Below, in pieces: positions 35,667 through 50,400 of a stretch of 64,000 nucleotides of DNA. The stretch covers positions 33,602,268-33,666,267 of the forward strand of contig JACSVZ010000009.1 in the NCBI GenBank assembly GCA_014706295.1. Direction: 5' to 3'. The first letter of the stretch is position 1, and each line of letters starts with the position of its first letter. The notes beneath the pieces are model-generated. The model was not told where the DNA came from and did no database searches. It was given only the letters and a program-made list of their open reading frames with translations. The stretch comes from Lycocorax pyrrhopterus obiensis. Its lineage: Eukaryota > Chordata > Aves > Passeriformes > Paradisaeidae. The position numbers were made by a program, and so were the translations under genes.

Positions 35667-38600
35667 GTTCAGTGCCCAAACAGAAATCCATTATTCACAC
35701 AACTCAATTGCCAGAGCAGACACTGAAATCCTGTTGGAATTGAAGCGAGGAGTAAAGGGAAGTAAGGTAATCAAAGCAGTGTTATTTTAAGATCCAATAT
35801 TACGTTCTGCCAGGGGTTGACAGTGAAGCGCTGCACTTGGAGAAGCTGACGACTCTGTGGGGGTAGAATATTAACAGTGGTGTGCTCAGCTGCCTGCCTG
35901 TGCTTCCAGGGCAGTCCCAGTGTGTCCCGTGGTTCCCAAGAGTGTCTGTGATCTCTGCTCCGCTCTGTGTGCAGCATCCCGAGGGGCAGGAGCGTCCCCA
36001 CGAGCTGAGCCCGAATCCTGCAGGAGGAAGGGGCTGCAGGGGCACAGGACAGCTGGTTTTCTTCCTCCTTCAGGGCATGAGGGAAGCAGCCACCTGACCA
36101 GTCCTGCTTTAACACGGCTCATAGTATCACTTATGTGAGAGAAGAGTCCAATCTGAGCAAAGCCAAGATTTTACCTGGATGGAGTTCATGATTTTTCATT
36201 TTCCAGTGGATTAATGATATAGAATTAATTTGCAGATTCTGTTTAATTTCTAAGAGAAAAGATTTACCATGTTCAATTTACTGAAAATATTGAAATAAGT
36301 TCTTTCCTCTTAGTTCCTGCAGTGTATGCCAGCATACCCCGTCACTGGAGCTGCTGATCCCAAACCAGTATGTTTTCCTGACTTTTAGAAACACAGATTC
36401 TAAAAGGCAACATGCAAAGCTTTCTAGCAATTAGATAAGATCCATATTTCTCATTTAGCAGCCCTGGTGGAAGGAGGATGTTGCAGTGTAGTAGCAGGGC
36501 TGAGTATTATGAGTGTTTGAGGAATGCTGAAGTATGGTGTGTGAGTTGTTCCTTAGATTTGGGACCAGTGTTTCTTGTAGTCATAAAGATTGATGTTCTC
36601 TGTGAGCAGGCTGCTTGTTAACGAGCCAGGTGGAGTGGATTTAGTTACCTCCATCAAGCCTTACCTGCCAGCAGCTGGTACCATGCCAAATATTTGATGT
36701 CTCCTGCTGGAAACATTTAAAAACTCAAAATGCAGATTGTGGCCTGCTCTAGGACTGGTTCACAGACAATCTGAGGACAGACACTGCCATGTTCAGGAGG
36801 ATTTACTGTCTTTGAATCCTCTACTGAAATTGATGTCTGCAGAAGAAGCAGCAGATCAGCTTCAGGTTAATTTTAAGGTAAGCTGTGGGGAAGTTAGAGC
36901 TTTCTCTGCTTAGTCACACTTTAACAGTTTTACTTCATTCAAGATTATAGCAAACGTGTGGCCCACCAGCCAAGGAGGACAGAAATGGAAAAGTCTCTAA
37001 ATGATTGTTGTAATAGCTATGTGCGTGTAAATAACTGTCTAGCAGTCAGGGATATTTCACTGAAGTCCAGGCTGAAATATCGAATGCTGGCCAGGTGGAA
37101 GGTTGTGGGCTTGAATTGAGAGGTTGAACTCAAGCATACTCTGATTCATTTTCTTTATCTTTGAATGCAAATACATTGCATGATTTCCAGCTAAGCGGTG
37201 CTGTTGCAAATGCCGGTGGCGTGTCTTGTGTCAGTCATCCAAAAGGCAGCTACAGTTGGTACCCAGTGGTAATTTTAGCTCCTCATATTTGGCTGATGGA
37301 GATACAGTGGAGTTTATTAGGAATAAAGCCAGCTTTCATCCTTCCTGTGCTGTCAGTATAAGGTATTACAGCCACCTGTAAACTTATTTTTTTTCTGTGC
37401 CAGCTGAGTGTGAGCTTGTGGTCAGTGCAGAATGCCCTCAAATGAATTGCTATGCAAAACCAGGATTCTTTTCAGTATCTAGTGCTCTTTTTTGATACCC
37501 TCTGTCTCCAAAAGATGTTTTACAAGACTTCAGAGCAGGGCTAAAATGATGAGGGCAAAGGCTGTTTCTTCCCTATGGCTGTTTCAGCAGAGAGGAGATG
37601 GATTTTCAAATACCCATCTCCCACTTGCACTGGTGAGAGGGAGCAACGGGTCCTGATGTTTTTTAAAAATTAACCTGAGCTTCAAACACTTGTAGGTTAG
37701 GAACAAAGGGTCGAGGTAGCCCTTTCAGAAATGGGAGCTATAGCATTAAGAAAAATATAAACATCAGTTAATATGGCAAGATCTGTATTGCCCTTTCTGT
37801 TTTAAATGTTAAGGAATAAGTTTGACCTATGTTGATCTGAGCTTGTGGTAAAGGTTACCTAAAGAGCAGGGGGGTGTGTGTGACCTGTAGGTCTGTTACT
37901 TTGGTGCAAGTGCTTTGAAGAAACTGCACAGAAGGATTAGCATTTATATACCAGGCTAGTGCATATGTATAGTTTCAGACTATCTTTTTATGAACTGCTT
38001 TTAGTGTCTAGGAAGTCTTTGTTGAGTTTAATGTTTTCTAACCTTTTGATTATGAGACTGAAAGAAGGTTCTTGTTTTGTATTTTGTAACTGCAGGAGTA
38101 TTTACAGCTAATTTTTTAAGTCTGGAAATGAAATTGTATAATAGTTTTATTTGGTGTTGCCCCTATTGTAGACAAAACCCCCAAGTTTCAGTAAGAAACT
38201 AGAAAAATACCTGTAAGTACCAACAGCAATTTCTGTTTTCTCAGTGAAATGAAGCATAAAATAGCTGCTTGGCTTTTTTCTTTAAACTAAGCAGAACTTC
38301 ACATACATATAGTTCATATTCTTTTTGGAGAGTTATTGTATTTCTTAGGGAACTCTGATTCAGAAAGAAATGTGAGCAAAATAGGATTGTTCTAGAACTG
38401 TATTAAAAAGGTAGGTTGATGACAAGTTCTAAAATTAACTAAGTGGATGAAAGGGGAAGGAGGGTGGAAGGATCTGTTTGAAAAGTATTACTAATGACAA
38501 AGTTCTGCATCTGTGACCGAAATGTGGCTGAAGTTACCAGGAGGAGCAGGTGGAAGATGTGACAGTGAGGGTTCATCTCATCCATAAGGGTGCTGTTTTT

Positions 38601-41411
38601 TTGGATTAGGTGAGTTCCAAAAGGGATTAAGGATTTCATGGCTTTTCTACTGAAGGAAGTGTTTATTATGTGTAGATATTATAGATGGCATACCTCACTG
38701 CTTGATCATGATTTGGTAATATTTATGTTAAGACTTTAAAACTCACAGCTTGTTGGGGAATATAAGAAATGGGGATGCTTTATGTTGTCTTTTTATCCTT
38801 CTCATTCCAAGTGAAGTCTCTAAGGCATTTTGCTTACATTAATAAAAGGTTTCAAAAGTTTCTGGTGTTCAGCTGATGGAGAAACTGTACAATTGCAAAT
38901 TCTGATTTTCTTAGGTTGCCAGGCTGAAACAAGCCAGAAAATAGTATTTGGAATGTTTGATATTTTTCAAATTCTTAATAGATAGAAAATTGTCCAATTC
39001 ACAGTTCAAAATTGTTTTAGCCAAGACTTTTTTTCCTAAGGGAAATGGCCAGAACAGTATAAAAGGCTTAAATTAAACAGGAGATCATTAGTGCAAAGAA
39101 GTGACTGGCTGTGTTTTATTGCATTCTGTGTGTGAGGTTTAGTGGGATGCAGTGCAAATCACATGATATGACTCATGGAAGAAAAAATGTTTCAAAATAA
39201 GTCAGTTAAGGTCTGTAGGAGATAGAAATAAACTAAACCTGATTCTGCAGACAGGAGGCTGAGACCTGGTAGTGAATATCTGTAGGAAGTGGGGGTGTGG
39301 GTCTGGGAGCTGCCCTGCAGCTCAGTCTGCAGGAGGGATTGGGGACAGGAAGAGGATGGATGTGGAGGAGCCAGAGTAGGAGGAAAGGCTGGGAGCAGCC
39401 TGCAGCCAGGAGGTCTCAGTGCTCCCTGTTCCTCAGGCAGGAGCTGCACCCGGGGTCTGGCTCTGTGCTGTGCTCTGGGTGTCGGCAGCAACCTTCTCCC
39501 GAGGCTTAAATAAGGGAATAATTCCAGTAACTTCAATAGACAGCTTCTCACATTGATCTCTGACCACAGCCCTTTAGTGGAGGGGAAGAAAGAAGGGCTT
39601 TTTTTGTGTAATTTAATCCTTTCCTGCTGGGTGGCCCTATAGAAAGCTTTTTCTGTAGCTGGAATTCCTTCGGTGCTGTACAGGAGTGATTGCGAGAGCC
39701 GCCTTTGTGCAGTAGTTTTGAAGGCTGTTGAGTGGAAGTGAAAGATAAGTCTTGTACTTTCTTTGAGTTTCTTTTTATCAAGCTGTTTATGAAGTAGAGC
39801 TGATTTAAAAACAATTTAGTCACTTGTTTTGAGGTTAATGGATGCTGGAGGGGAAGGCTCCCCCCTCCGTAAAATAAGAAGTTTTGACAAACTTTTAATT
39901 AAGAATTTGGAACATGGAAATTTTGGGGTAGTTCTGCACTACTGAGATTGGCTCTGGGGCATATTGGTCGGTCAGGTTTTTAAAGTAAATCTTCCTCTTA
40001 ATTCTAATTAAGTATTGTAATGCCAGCACTCTTCATTAGGCAGAAATTTGTGATTAGTCAGGTGGTAGTAATGGAAAGAGAAAAACGTGTGATGAAGTAG
40101 TAGAGAAATTGGAGAGCAGGGAAAACAGCCGTAAGATGTGGCTCCTAAATGTTCTTCAGCATCCCCCTGTTGGCAGATTTCCCACGAAATTCAGTGAGTT
40201 CTGTGGGAAAGGATTCAGTCCTCACATAGATCCTGACTCATGTGGAAACAAGTTCAGAGGACCTTGATTACAGGACTTGGGCTCTGAAGCTATGACAAGA
40301 AATGATGCTAAGAACAGCTATAAAGAGGGAAAACTCCTAATTCCCCCCAAACTTTGAAGCCAAGCTATTATTTTAAGTGTTGATTACATTATTGAATTGT
40401 TTATCTGTGAATTGAATCTCGTATTTAATAAATGGGAGCTTTTGTGAAGTGCTGGAGTGAATGTGAATTAGTGAGTCAAGAAAGATTAGCTCTGTGAGGA
40501 GATTGAGAACAATTTAAAATTCCATTGTATGGTGTTTTTCTTTCTGTCTGTGTGAAGTACGGCTGTAATTGCCTCAAATTAGGTACTCCTTTGTTTAGGA
40601 GAGTTAAACAAGTAACAGGATAAGATATTTCATGGTCCCTTTTTAAATAAACAGCTTGTTCAGTTTGTATCTTTAGGCAGCTTGCAAATGTCAGAGCCAA
40701 GTTTGTGGAGAGAACATATATATCTGAGGTGGAGTTTCCTTAGAAACTGAATCATCCTGGATTGTTGGGATGCATTTTACAATTTGAAGCCTGGTCTTCC
40801 CCTACTGTATAATTTTAGTGTCACCTTTTGTCATGGTTCTTAAAACAGATGCATTATTAAAAAATTCCCGTGGAGATGTGGACTGTAGGCATGAATTTGC
40901 CCAGCTCCTTTCTGACAGCTGTGCTTTATATTTTGCCATCAGTTGCCTGATGGTGTTGCTACCAATGAAACCCTCACATTGTCCTGGTAATTATCAAGAC
41001 CAGAAAGAGAAAAAACTGGTAAGAATGAGCCAACACACCCACGTGGACTGGGGCAGTAGCACACAGGCAATGCTGCTTCTCCTTTCATATTCCTGAGAAG
41101 GAAAAAACAATCCCACAGAGTTCTTGGATTGGTCCTGTGGCCAGTGTTGTCCATGGGGATTCAGGCACTGCATCTGGGGTGAGATGGTTGTAGCTTGAAA
41201 AGTGACTTTTCTGGAGGGAGGGAGAATCCTTACCTTCCATTAGCAAGCGAGCAGGGAATTTGCTGGGTCTGGGTGAGCCCAGGGGCTTTCCTGGAGGCCC
41301 AAAGTCACTTCCAGGTGGTGTGAGGTCCACCTGGCCACTTTCTACATCTCCTCTGGGACTGCACCTAGGTCTGTCCCTGATCTGGGGGTTGTTTCCACTC
41401 GTTGCTGGGAA

Positions 41412-41436
41412 ATGTGGTTGTGACAAACAACCACAT
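41412..41436. repeat. Perfect 10-bp inverted repeat (hairpin) made of two RUNX-type motifs
   Basis: The arms atgtggttgt and acaaccacat are exact reverse complements with a 5-base loop (gacaa). Each arm contains tgtggtt, the consensus bound by RUNX transcription factors, in opposite directions. The structure is seen in the sequence. A regulatory role is only inferred. Confidence 0.6.
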
Positions 41437-44400
41437 CATTTTTGTGGTGAAAATGCAGCAGAATTGGTAAGGCCTCGTGAACTTAATCAGAGTGTTGGGC
41501 AGTTCTGTAGAAAAGGCTCCATAAGTGCTTGAAGCAGGGGGGAGGTGGGTCTTGGCTGCCCATAGCATATTGTAGAAACCAAGACGATCCTATAAGTTCA
41601 AATTCCATTTTTTGCTGCCAGATGCAAAATTCCCATCACCCCCCTGCCCCGGTTTCAGCGGATTTCCCAAGTTTAATACCAAGTCAGCACTGTTTGTTGT
41701 ACACTTAGTGCTGTGTCAAAGGGGACTAGAGCCAAGAGGGTGTTTTGTTCTATTTCATGGTGTTTGCAAATAAAGCTGAGTGATTTGGTAACTCTCTTGG
41801 AAACTCTGAGACTCTAAGTTGGGCAGAGTGCTCCCTGGGCATGCATAGATCTAAGGATAGCACTTTCTTGCCTATCAATAAGTATCTTAAGGCCTTTCCT
41901 TTTAGTGCTATATACAACTAGAGTCCCAGGGAAATAATTCCACTACTGCTGTTCATTTATATCATTGGAGTCGGAATTAATTCAGCCTCGGCTAGGTTTT
42001 CTAATACATTATTTATTTAGGTCTTCAGAATGTCTGTGGTGCTGCATGTGGTTGACAGAGCATGTTCTTGTTTGTTAATATTATATGGCATCCCGTTTTC
42101 CCAAGGTGCTTCAATAAATGCATGTCTTCAGATAAAGCTGGGATTTTTTTTCCCCCCTGTGTTGTAACTGTAGCATCCCAGATTCTCAGCTCTGATTTCT
42201 CTTCTCTACAACCACCTATTTTAAATAGTTCTGGAAAGATCTTCACTTCTTTAATGTTTGTTATTGGGTATTTTTTTCTTTCTTTTTTTTTAATGCTTAT
42301 TTAGGTCTCGATTCTAAATATCTAGCCCAGCTTCTCCTGCTGCCCCCAGGCACAAGAAGTGTAGAAATATCCTTAAATTCAATTAAAAAATCCCTGACAT
42401 GAAGGGTGGAGCACTGAGCTCATATTTTCTGACAGCCCACAAAACTTACAAATCAAAAGACACGAGTGCCATGTAAGTGAGGGTGAAACAAATGGAATAC
42501 AATACTTGGAAATGAATGAGTCCTGTGAATGAACCTTGGCATGTACATCCCCAGCCCCATATGAAGATTAAAATGAGTTGTCTGCTTTAAAATTGCATAA
42601 TTGCTTCTGTGACTGATTTGGTGCTGCTCCATAATAAGTTGTGAACACTGTATGCTGACCTGGTTAATGGGATGTTTACTAAATGAATATATTTGTATAG
42701 TTTAATAGGAGGATGCTTGGAAAAATTAGCAGGATGAGAAAGAATGGCTGGAGAGAGTCATTTTTCAGCAAGTGCTGGGGTTGTGAAGAGGAAGGCAGAG
42801 GCTGCCTTGCCACTGGCATCTGGGGGCTTGGAGGGGGAGGTTGGATGGGGCTGGATCCTTCATGTGCACTGACATGGAGTATCCCTGTCCTGAATTCCTG
42901 GGGGAGTGGCTGCCCCAGCTCTGCCCCCCACTGAAGGTGCTGCCAGGTGGGGATGTGTGTGTCCCACCAGCAGCCTCATCCTGCAGCCCTAACAGCTTCA
43001 TTTGCTAAACCACCTTTCTTGAATTTAGCTATTCTAAGTGCTATAGACTAAGATAATTATTTCATGAAGTAATATTATCTGCAAATTAACCTTGGATCTC
43101 TGCGGAGGTTCAGAAAGAGGGAGATAAGGAGTTTTATCACAAATTGCAGACTTACTGGGTTTAACGTAAAGGCCGTGGCAAGTAATACATTTAAACTGCA
43201 TTTAAGTAGTAAAGACCAGAATATCAAAGTCTAAAAGCAATAAACATTAAATTATTCAGAAAGTTTTTATATTTTCTTTCTAGTTTAGATGTTCTTTTCA
43301 CACACTGTCATTTAATGAGGTTATATTCTGATTAAAGTAGAAAAATAAAAAAGTAAAATGCTTTATTTCAGTAGATAAAAATGTAGCTTTTAAAATATAT
43401 CAGCTTGCCCTGTGTAGTCTGAGCTGACTGTACAATTTCCCCTTCGTTCAGCATGGCTGCTAACTAACAGATTTTGGGGGGAAATGTCCCCCTTACATAG
43501 AGTTTCAGTTGAAATCCATATTTTAATTTTAAATGACAACTAATACATTTACTGTAATCCCTTTCAAATATTCTCTGGCAGTGTTCCCAGACATATATTT
43601 TTGAAGGTTAAATGGTTTAGGATTTATGTACTCTACTATGTAGGTGTATTGGCTTTGAGTGGCAAGGTTTTGGTAGCAACTGAGCTACAGGGGTGGCTTC
43701 TGGAAGGGAAAATCGGGATTAAAGTGGTGCCTGGAGCGGGGGAGGGAAGGTGTTTTAAGATTTGGTTTTATTTCTCATTATCGTGGTAATTGAACTAATC
43801 ACCCTGAGTGGAGTCTGTTGTGCCTGTGATGGTAGCTGGTGAGTGATCCCTCCCTGCCCGGTCTCACCTCATGAACCTTCCATGATAACCTCTCCCCCTG
43901 CCCAGCTGAGGAGGGCAGTGACAGAGTGGCTTTGGTGGGCACCTGGTGCCCAGCCAGGGTCAGCCCAGCACAGCAAGTCAGTCTGAATAAGGCACTGAGT
44001 TTATAGGGCCCCTTCATTGCCAGACACCAGTTTGTAGCTCAGGAACACCACAGCTGCAGCAGCAAAAGTTCTGCTGGTTGATGGATGACCTGTGTTTCTG
44101 AGGAGCCCAGGGAGATGTGCTGGGCTGAAAAACTGCTTTTTTCTGATTGTAGAGCTCACTTGGGTATCATTACAGAGGGCTGATTCATGTGGTGTGGATG
44201 TACCTCTCTGGCAGCTCAGAGTTTTGACTGTCCAGAAACACCTTTTTTTTTTTTAATAGGCTGAAATTGGCATGAATAAGCAGCAGTAATTAAAATAATA
44301 TTCCACAAGGTTTGCATTTTAGTGTGACAGTGTGATTAAAATTGGACCTGCCTTTTCCTCTCCCTTGGGAACCATTGTGTGCTCCATGGCTAATGAAGTG

Positions 44401-47400
44401 GAATGAGCACTGTGATCAATATTTATGGTGTCACTTTGGGCACCTGCAGTTCTTTCAAGCCTTCTTGCACTATAAAGCTGCAATGGAGGTTCTTGACTGG
44501 AGCTGTTAATGGCTGAACTGCAGCTTGATGAGAAGGCTGCAGAGACTGTTCCTGGTGCTGTTTCTCGTGAGGGCCATGTGCCACCTGCACACATTTGCTA
44601 GTTCTCAATATTGATTGGCAGAAGTAGGGACTTGATTTTCTTAGTGATGTGCCTTCAGGTCTTCCAGTCATCCTTTGGTGTTTGGGCTCTGGCTGTGTTG
44701 GGAACAGCCACGCTTGGGGTACCATATCTTGCCACTGAACACACAAAAAAGATGGCATGCATGGATTATTTCAGCAGAGTTTATAGACTTCTGCCCTATG
44801 GCTTTTCTTCTTTTTACACTCCAGTCTGCACTACAGGTTCTGTAACTGCTGGGGACAGTGTGTGTTTAATTCCAACATGATGCTGTGGAGTGTCTAGTCT
44901 GCACTTTTGCAGCTTGCCAGTTTGGGAGCTGCTCCCAGCTGTGCCAAAATATTTTTGTGCAGCTGCTTATGAAGTCCACAGACTATTTTCTGTCCAAATC
45001 AGCCTTGCGCTACTTTATTCTCTTGTTTCTTGACCCCTTCAAGGCTTTCCCAAAATAATAATATCATCTCTGAACTCTTGGTGGGTTGGTTTGTTGCAAA
45101 GTTTGCCCATTCCCTGGCAGTGACAGTGGCTGGAGGCAGTCCAGTGTAATTAGTAAGTATTTTGGAGACTGTGCTTTGGCAGCCCTGTTAAATATGTGCA
45201 GTGAAAGCAGGATTAGTATGTGGCCTCATCTTTTTTTCTTGTGTTTTTTTTTTTCTCGTTAGGGCATCTCTATGATCTGTAAGCTTATTTAATTGGAAAT
45301 TAGCCATTCTTATTAACAGAGGAGATACCCTTTGGTCCAAATGCTGACATTGGATAAATGTATATAATTTCCACTAAGGAGAAAGAAAATGCATCCATAT
45401 ACTCCAGGGTGGAAATTTGCCCTTTTGTGTCCAGTGCAATTCTCCTGGAAGAGAATTTCATTTTCTAGTAAAGGCAATAAATTTTCACTGCTCAGATAAG
45501 TGACTACAGAGGTTCATCATCAGGGTTTGAAGAAATAAGCCTCCTAAGAAGATGGATGATGACAAGGGGAGTAAGAGTTGTTATCCAATCATTTGTCATG
45601 GTCCAGAACATTAAGATGTATTGGTAAGACCCCAAAGGTGTGTAGAAGTTCCTTTTTTCCGGTGTGTGATAACTGGCCCTGTGCAGTCAGCCAGTATTGC
45701 ACTGTCTCTGAAAACTCATTCTGTTTGCATCTCTTTGTATACACAGCACATAAATGTTAAAATCTTACATATTGCTCAGAAGTGTTCTACACATCATCCA
45801 AATGTAGCCCCACAACTGCTGAAGAGAGAGGCTGACTTCCCAGGTCCTCACATTCCTGCCTTTCTCTCCCTCCTCCATCCCACTCCAGTTGTTAGCATTT
45901 CTGCCTTGCCTCTTTTGCTGTGAGTGTTCTGCTCCGGGCTTTCTCCAGAGACTTTTCCCTCTGACTGATTTTCTGTGGTTCCCTGCTCTACAGCCTTTTC
46001 CTTCTAGTTCTTCCCTTGTCTCAAAGCTTCAAAACCACAGAGCAGCCATGGGGGACTGTGTCAGCCAGTGAAAAACTGGATTAAACATTCATGGCTGTAG
46101 GAGTGCTTGTTAGCATATATGTATTAATTCAACATTTCCTGCTGGTTTTCAATATGTTGGGAGGTTGTGTTGCCATTGAGGTGACTTCAAGTCCATAATG
46201 GAATACGTTTCAACTAACTGCTTGAGACCAGGTAAAAATTTTGCTCTGCTTATCTGGTTTCAGAGAAAAATATTTCTCCTCACTTGTAAAAGTGAGTATT
46301 CCTCTCTAAACCAGACACGGTTGAGACCCCGTTTCTGACGATTTTCTTGAATTCTGGCTCTGTAGCTGGGGTAGCTGATATTGAAAGTTCACCTTCATGT
46401 GGGAGAGACACCCCATCTTAGTTTGCTGTGGTGAACTGCTCCCCACTTTGCTGCTTGGTGCAGGGAATTCATGCAGAGGTGGGATTTGACTTGCCTCGTC
46501 TGGGTTTGCTGTGGCACAGAATGGCTCAGTAGCTTAAATTTGATCCAAAATCGAGAGCTGGCATAGTCTGTCTCCAGGAAGACCCCATGGGTTTGGGAGC
46601 TCTTCGGAAGATTTTTGGCAGCACGTCTTCAGGTGCCGTAGGCATTCTGCAAACTGGCTGCAGTGAGGAGATCTGTTCCTGTGGGTTTAGATGTCAAACA
46701 CGTGGCTGTGCTTCCACGGAAGCAAAATGCAATTCTTCTGAGTCCCAGCCATGTAATTACAGCAGTAATAATAGCTATCATTTTTGATGCCTCAGTGCCA
46801 AATGTAAAGGTTGTTGTTTCTGTTAATGTTTTCAGAGGACTCTGTTCTGCTGCCTTTTCCCTATTTGTGCCTTATCTGTGACTGAACAATTACCAGGAAT
46901 GTGATGAGGACATGGTGTGCAGAAAGTCATCCCCTTGTCTCTTTTCCTGATGACTCTGAGGAGTGTTCGAGGGCTGCTATCTCAGCTGCTAATCGCTGGA
47001 GCTGGAGCTAATGTGCGCAGTGACCTTTGCGAGGAGAAAGGAGCTCGTGCCAATATTGCACTTGCACTTTGAGTCAACTTTTACACTTTGTCATGCACTT
47101 GACTGCAGGAGCTGCTCCCTTGCTCACTTGGATTGCTGCATCAGTTGCTCTTCTATCTACCAAGCTAAGAAATGCCCCAAATTTCTCTCGTGTGTTAGTC
47201 CTGATGTTTTCCTCGGCCAGGTATCACTGTTTTATGGGTGACCCCCAATCTTCCTGCTCTAAATCCTTTTTGTGCTTCATTAAGTTCAAAGTGATCTTTC
47301 ATAGCTGTACACTTCCCAGTTTGGAGACGTCAATGGGGTTTTTACTGCTGGAATTAGACCCAATTTACAGGAGCCCATGGGTGTGCAAAGGTTGTTCTCT

Positions 47401-50400
47401 AGCATTTCCCCTCTCTGTATTTTTATAGTGCTTAGGACTCTGATGGATGGAGCTCTCAATTATTTAGCATCTATCAAGTTTTTGCTTACAACACCTAAAC
47501 AAACGCTAGTATTACATAATTTTTTTCTGAATATATAAAATATAATTCTGCTGCATTAATTTACAAATGTATAAAAAACACATGCTGTTTCTTAACCATC
47601 CCTTTTAATGAAATAGGTTTTGGATTGAAATTTTAAGTATGCACGAAGACAGTGAGATACCATTTGCACTGTTAGGATTTCAATAATGTATGGAATTAGC
47701 AGAGCTTTATTATATTTCTGTGCCTGCATGCCCTCCATAGAGTAAAAGTTGTAATAAATATAAGTTCAAAGGTAAAATTTTATTGCTGTGCATGAGGGAG
47801 AAAAAATAAATTAGAATAATGTAATCATGCTCATATATGTTATGAATTTTGAACAGTGTCTATTAGAAAGTTTGTCAAAATGTGCTTAGCTTTGAAAATA
47901 GAGATTAACGCTGAAGGTTTTAATATTGTTCTTCCTTATATTCCTATTCCTTGCAAATATAAGTGTAAAATATCTCCTGCCGAAAGCAATTGTCATAAAA
48001 CGACACTTTCCTATTTTAATAGCTGAATAATCAGAACAAAAATATTTTCTAAGTTGCACAGAGGTTATTGCTTTTTTCACACAAAGAAATTTAGTGGTAG
48101 GAAACCAAATTTTAGCCAGATATTCTTTGCTTCTTGTGTTTCTATTCTTATATGTGAAAAGCGTGTCCAAATGTCTCCTGACAGCTTCGACACTTCGGGG
48201 TGTTTAAAAATGGGGTGAGGTGTGTTCATTGGATTCCATTTACAGATTCTGTGCTTTTCTTTAATCTGGTAGCAAAGTTAAAATAGCAGCTCTCCGACAG
48301 GAGCTGGGAAAGCTGTTAGGGGATGACTGGTTGGTATCAGTGTGCGCCCTTTGGGGTTCATATTTTTGTTTTCTATTCTACTTCGGAGCAAATAAGGACC
48401 AGGTCAGCGTCGGAGGGCAGCTGCTGGCACAGGGGCTCTGAACTCAGCAAACATCATTTGCCTGAGCTCCCACCTCAGCACATGGTCCTTCAGCCTCTCT
48501 GAGACAGCCCCAGCTCGGTGAACCTTTGACAGCAAAGGCAGTTCCTTCTCCTGGGTTTTCTTCCCTTACCATCCTTTTACGCTGTCCTCTGTCACCTCCC
48601 TCTCCTCTCTTTCCGTGAGCCCAGCGCACACCGTGAGGGCACTACCAAAGCATTGGTAATGATCTTTTTATGGAGATTTTTTAATACAGTCTTCGGGTTT
48701 TAGTTTTGTCATTCACTTTGGGAAAACCCAGCAGCTATAGGTGCACACGCACCCTATTTTTTTTTTAGTGTTTTTTAGACCATTTGGACTCTGAATAATT
48801 GGGGAAAACATTGATGGATTTTTTTTTTTTTTCTTCTCAAAAACATCTGTCACCTTTAAATCGATGGAAACTTTCTGGAGACAGAAAATATCAGGACACT
48901 TTTCTAAATAAACCATTTTTTAGGTCAGATTTTATTTTTGATAAGTGGTTCCTGCCTTTAAATTCTTCTGTTGATGCCATGGTAGCTGAGATGTAAGCAG
49001 GATGAGGCTGCAGTTCCAATATAATCAGTGAACCAGTTCCAGAGGGTGGAGCAGTTTAGAGACCAAATGCAGTTTAAATGGCACTAGAGGAATGATGCAC
49101 TACTGACTGAAAATGCAGGCATTGTTATTAATGAAGTAATTAAAGTTCCACCTCATAGGCAAAGTGGAAGCACACAGAAAATATTGTTAATATTGTGTTT
49201 CCTACATTTGATTTATCCCCATTTTAAGTACTAAATGATCTATGCAAAATACAGTGGGAATTAAACACTCTGTCTAAAATTCACAGCTTTATTATGTAAA
49301 AATGGTTCAAGCAGAGGTCAGGGTACATTAGCCAGAAGTAACTGAACCCAGCTGAAAAATGTCTAATGCACTTTACAGGCACAGTTGGTACTTGGCTAAA
49401 CCTGTGGGTACAGTGGGAAGTTCTCCTCAAGAACCGAAGGTCATGGCTTGCTGTTTGTTTTGTTTTGGTCAAGAACAGATCTCAGACATTCATCTAGACC
49501 CTTGACTGATCATCAGCTGTGGTACTGGGTGTATTTTCTTCTTTATTGCAATTTTTAAAAGCTCAGTTCTGAGATTTGTGGATCAATTAGAGACAAAATT
49601 GAAAAAGATAGTAGTAATAATAAAAATAAAAAATAGCCTAGTATTTGGTCCTGCAGATTCTGAACGTTTCCTGATGGATAGTGGGAGCTCTCAGAGTTGC
49701 TTTATGGGCTTAGGCCAGACTCGGCAGCTGAACTAGAACACATTTTTGTGTTAACTGCTCCTAAATGAGCTCTTAGTTTTAAGTAGTTGGCATAAATCTA
49801 ATTTTAATTTACTGTTTTCATTTTCTTTTGCATTGATCCCTCTTTTTGTAGAGATTCAATAGCAGACTTGGAGAAAGATGTTTTTTAAAGAGTCCAGATG
49901 GTATTTCCAATTATTTATTATCATTAGCATTCCCTGTATCTGAAAACAAGTCTTTTGCCAGCTTAGATCAACCTCATCTGCTGCACTATTGTTTATGAAT
50001 TTTCAGTGTCCTATGTTAATGCCAACTCATTTTGGGGTGGTTTCTGGGGCTGCAAGAGAAAAAGGGTCTGGTATTCCCAATGCATTGCAAATTGCCAATT
50101 TACTTTGGGAATACCTCTTGGATAACAGTCAGTCATGGGTTTCTTGTGCTTATCAGCAAATGAGCAAGGCATGTCATTATTAAGAGTAGCATAATCTGAG
50201 GAAAAATCATCATAATCAAACCAGAAGGTACAAAAGCTTTGCACTTTTCCATGTCTGAGCACAAAAGTTTTCTTTCTGGGGGCAGTGGCTGTGTGAGAGC
50301 ACAATTAGTTTGCCCTTTGTAATAAGCCCCTTATAATTTTTTTTCAAGTTTTGAGATTGAAGATGTCACCTCAAGTCTTCAAAAATAAAATGTTTGGAAA

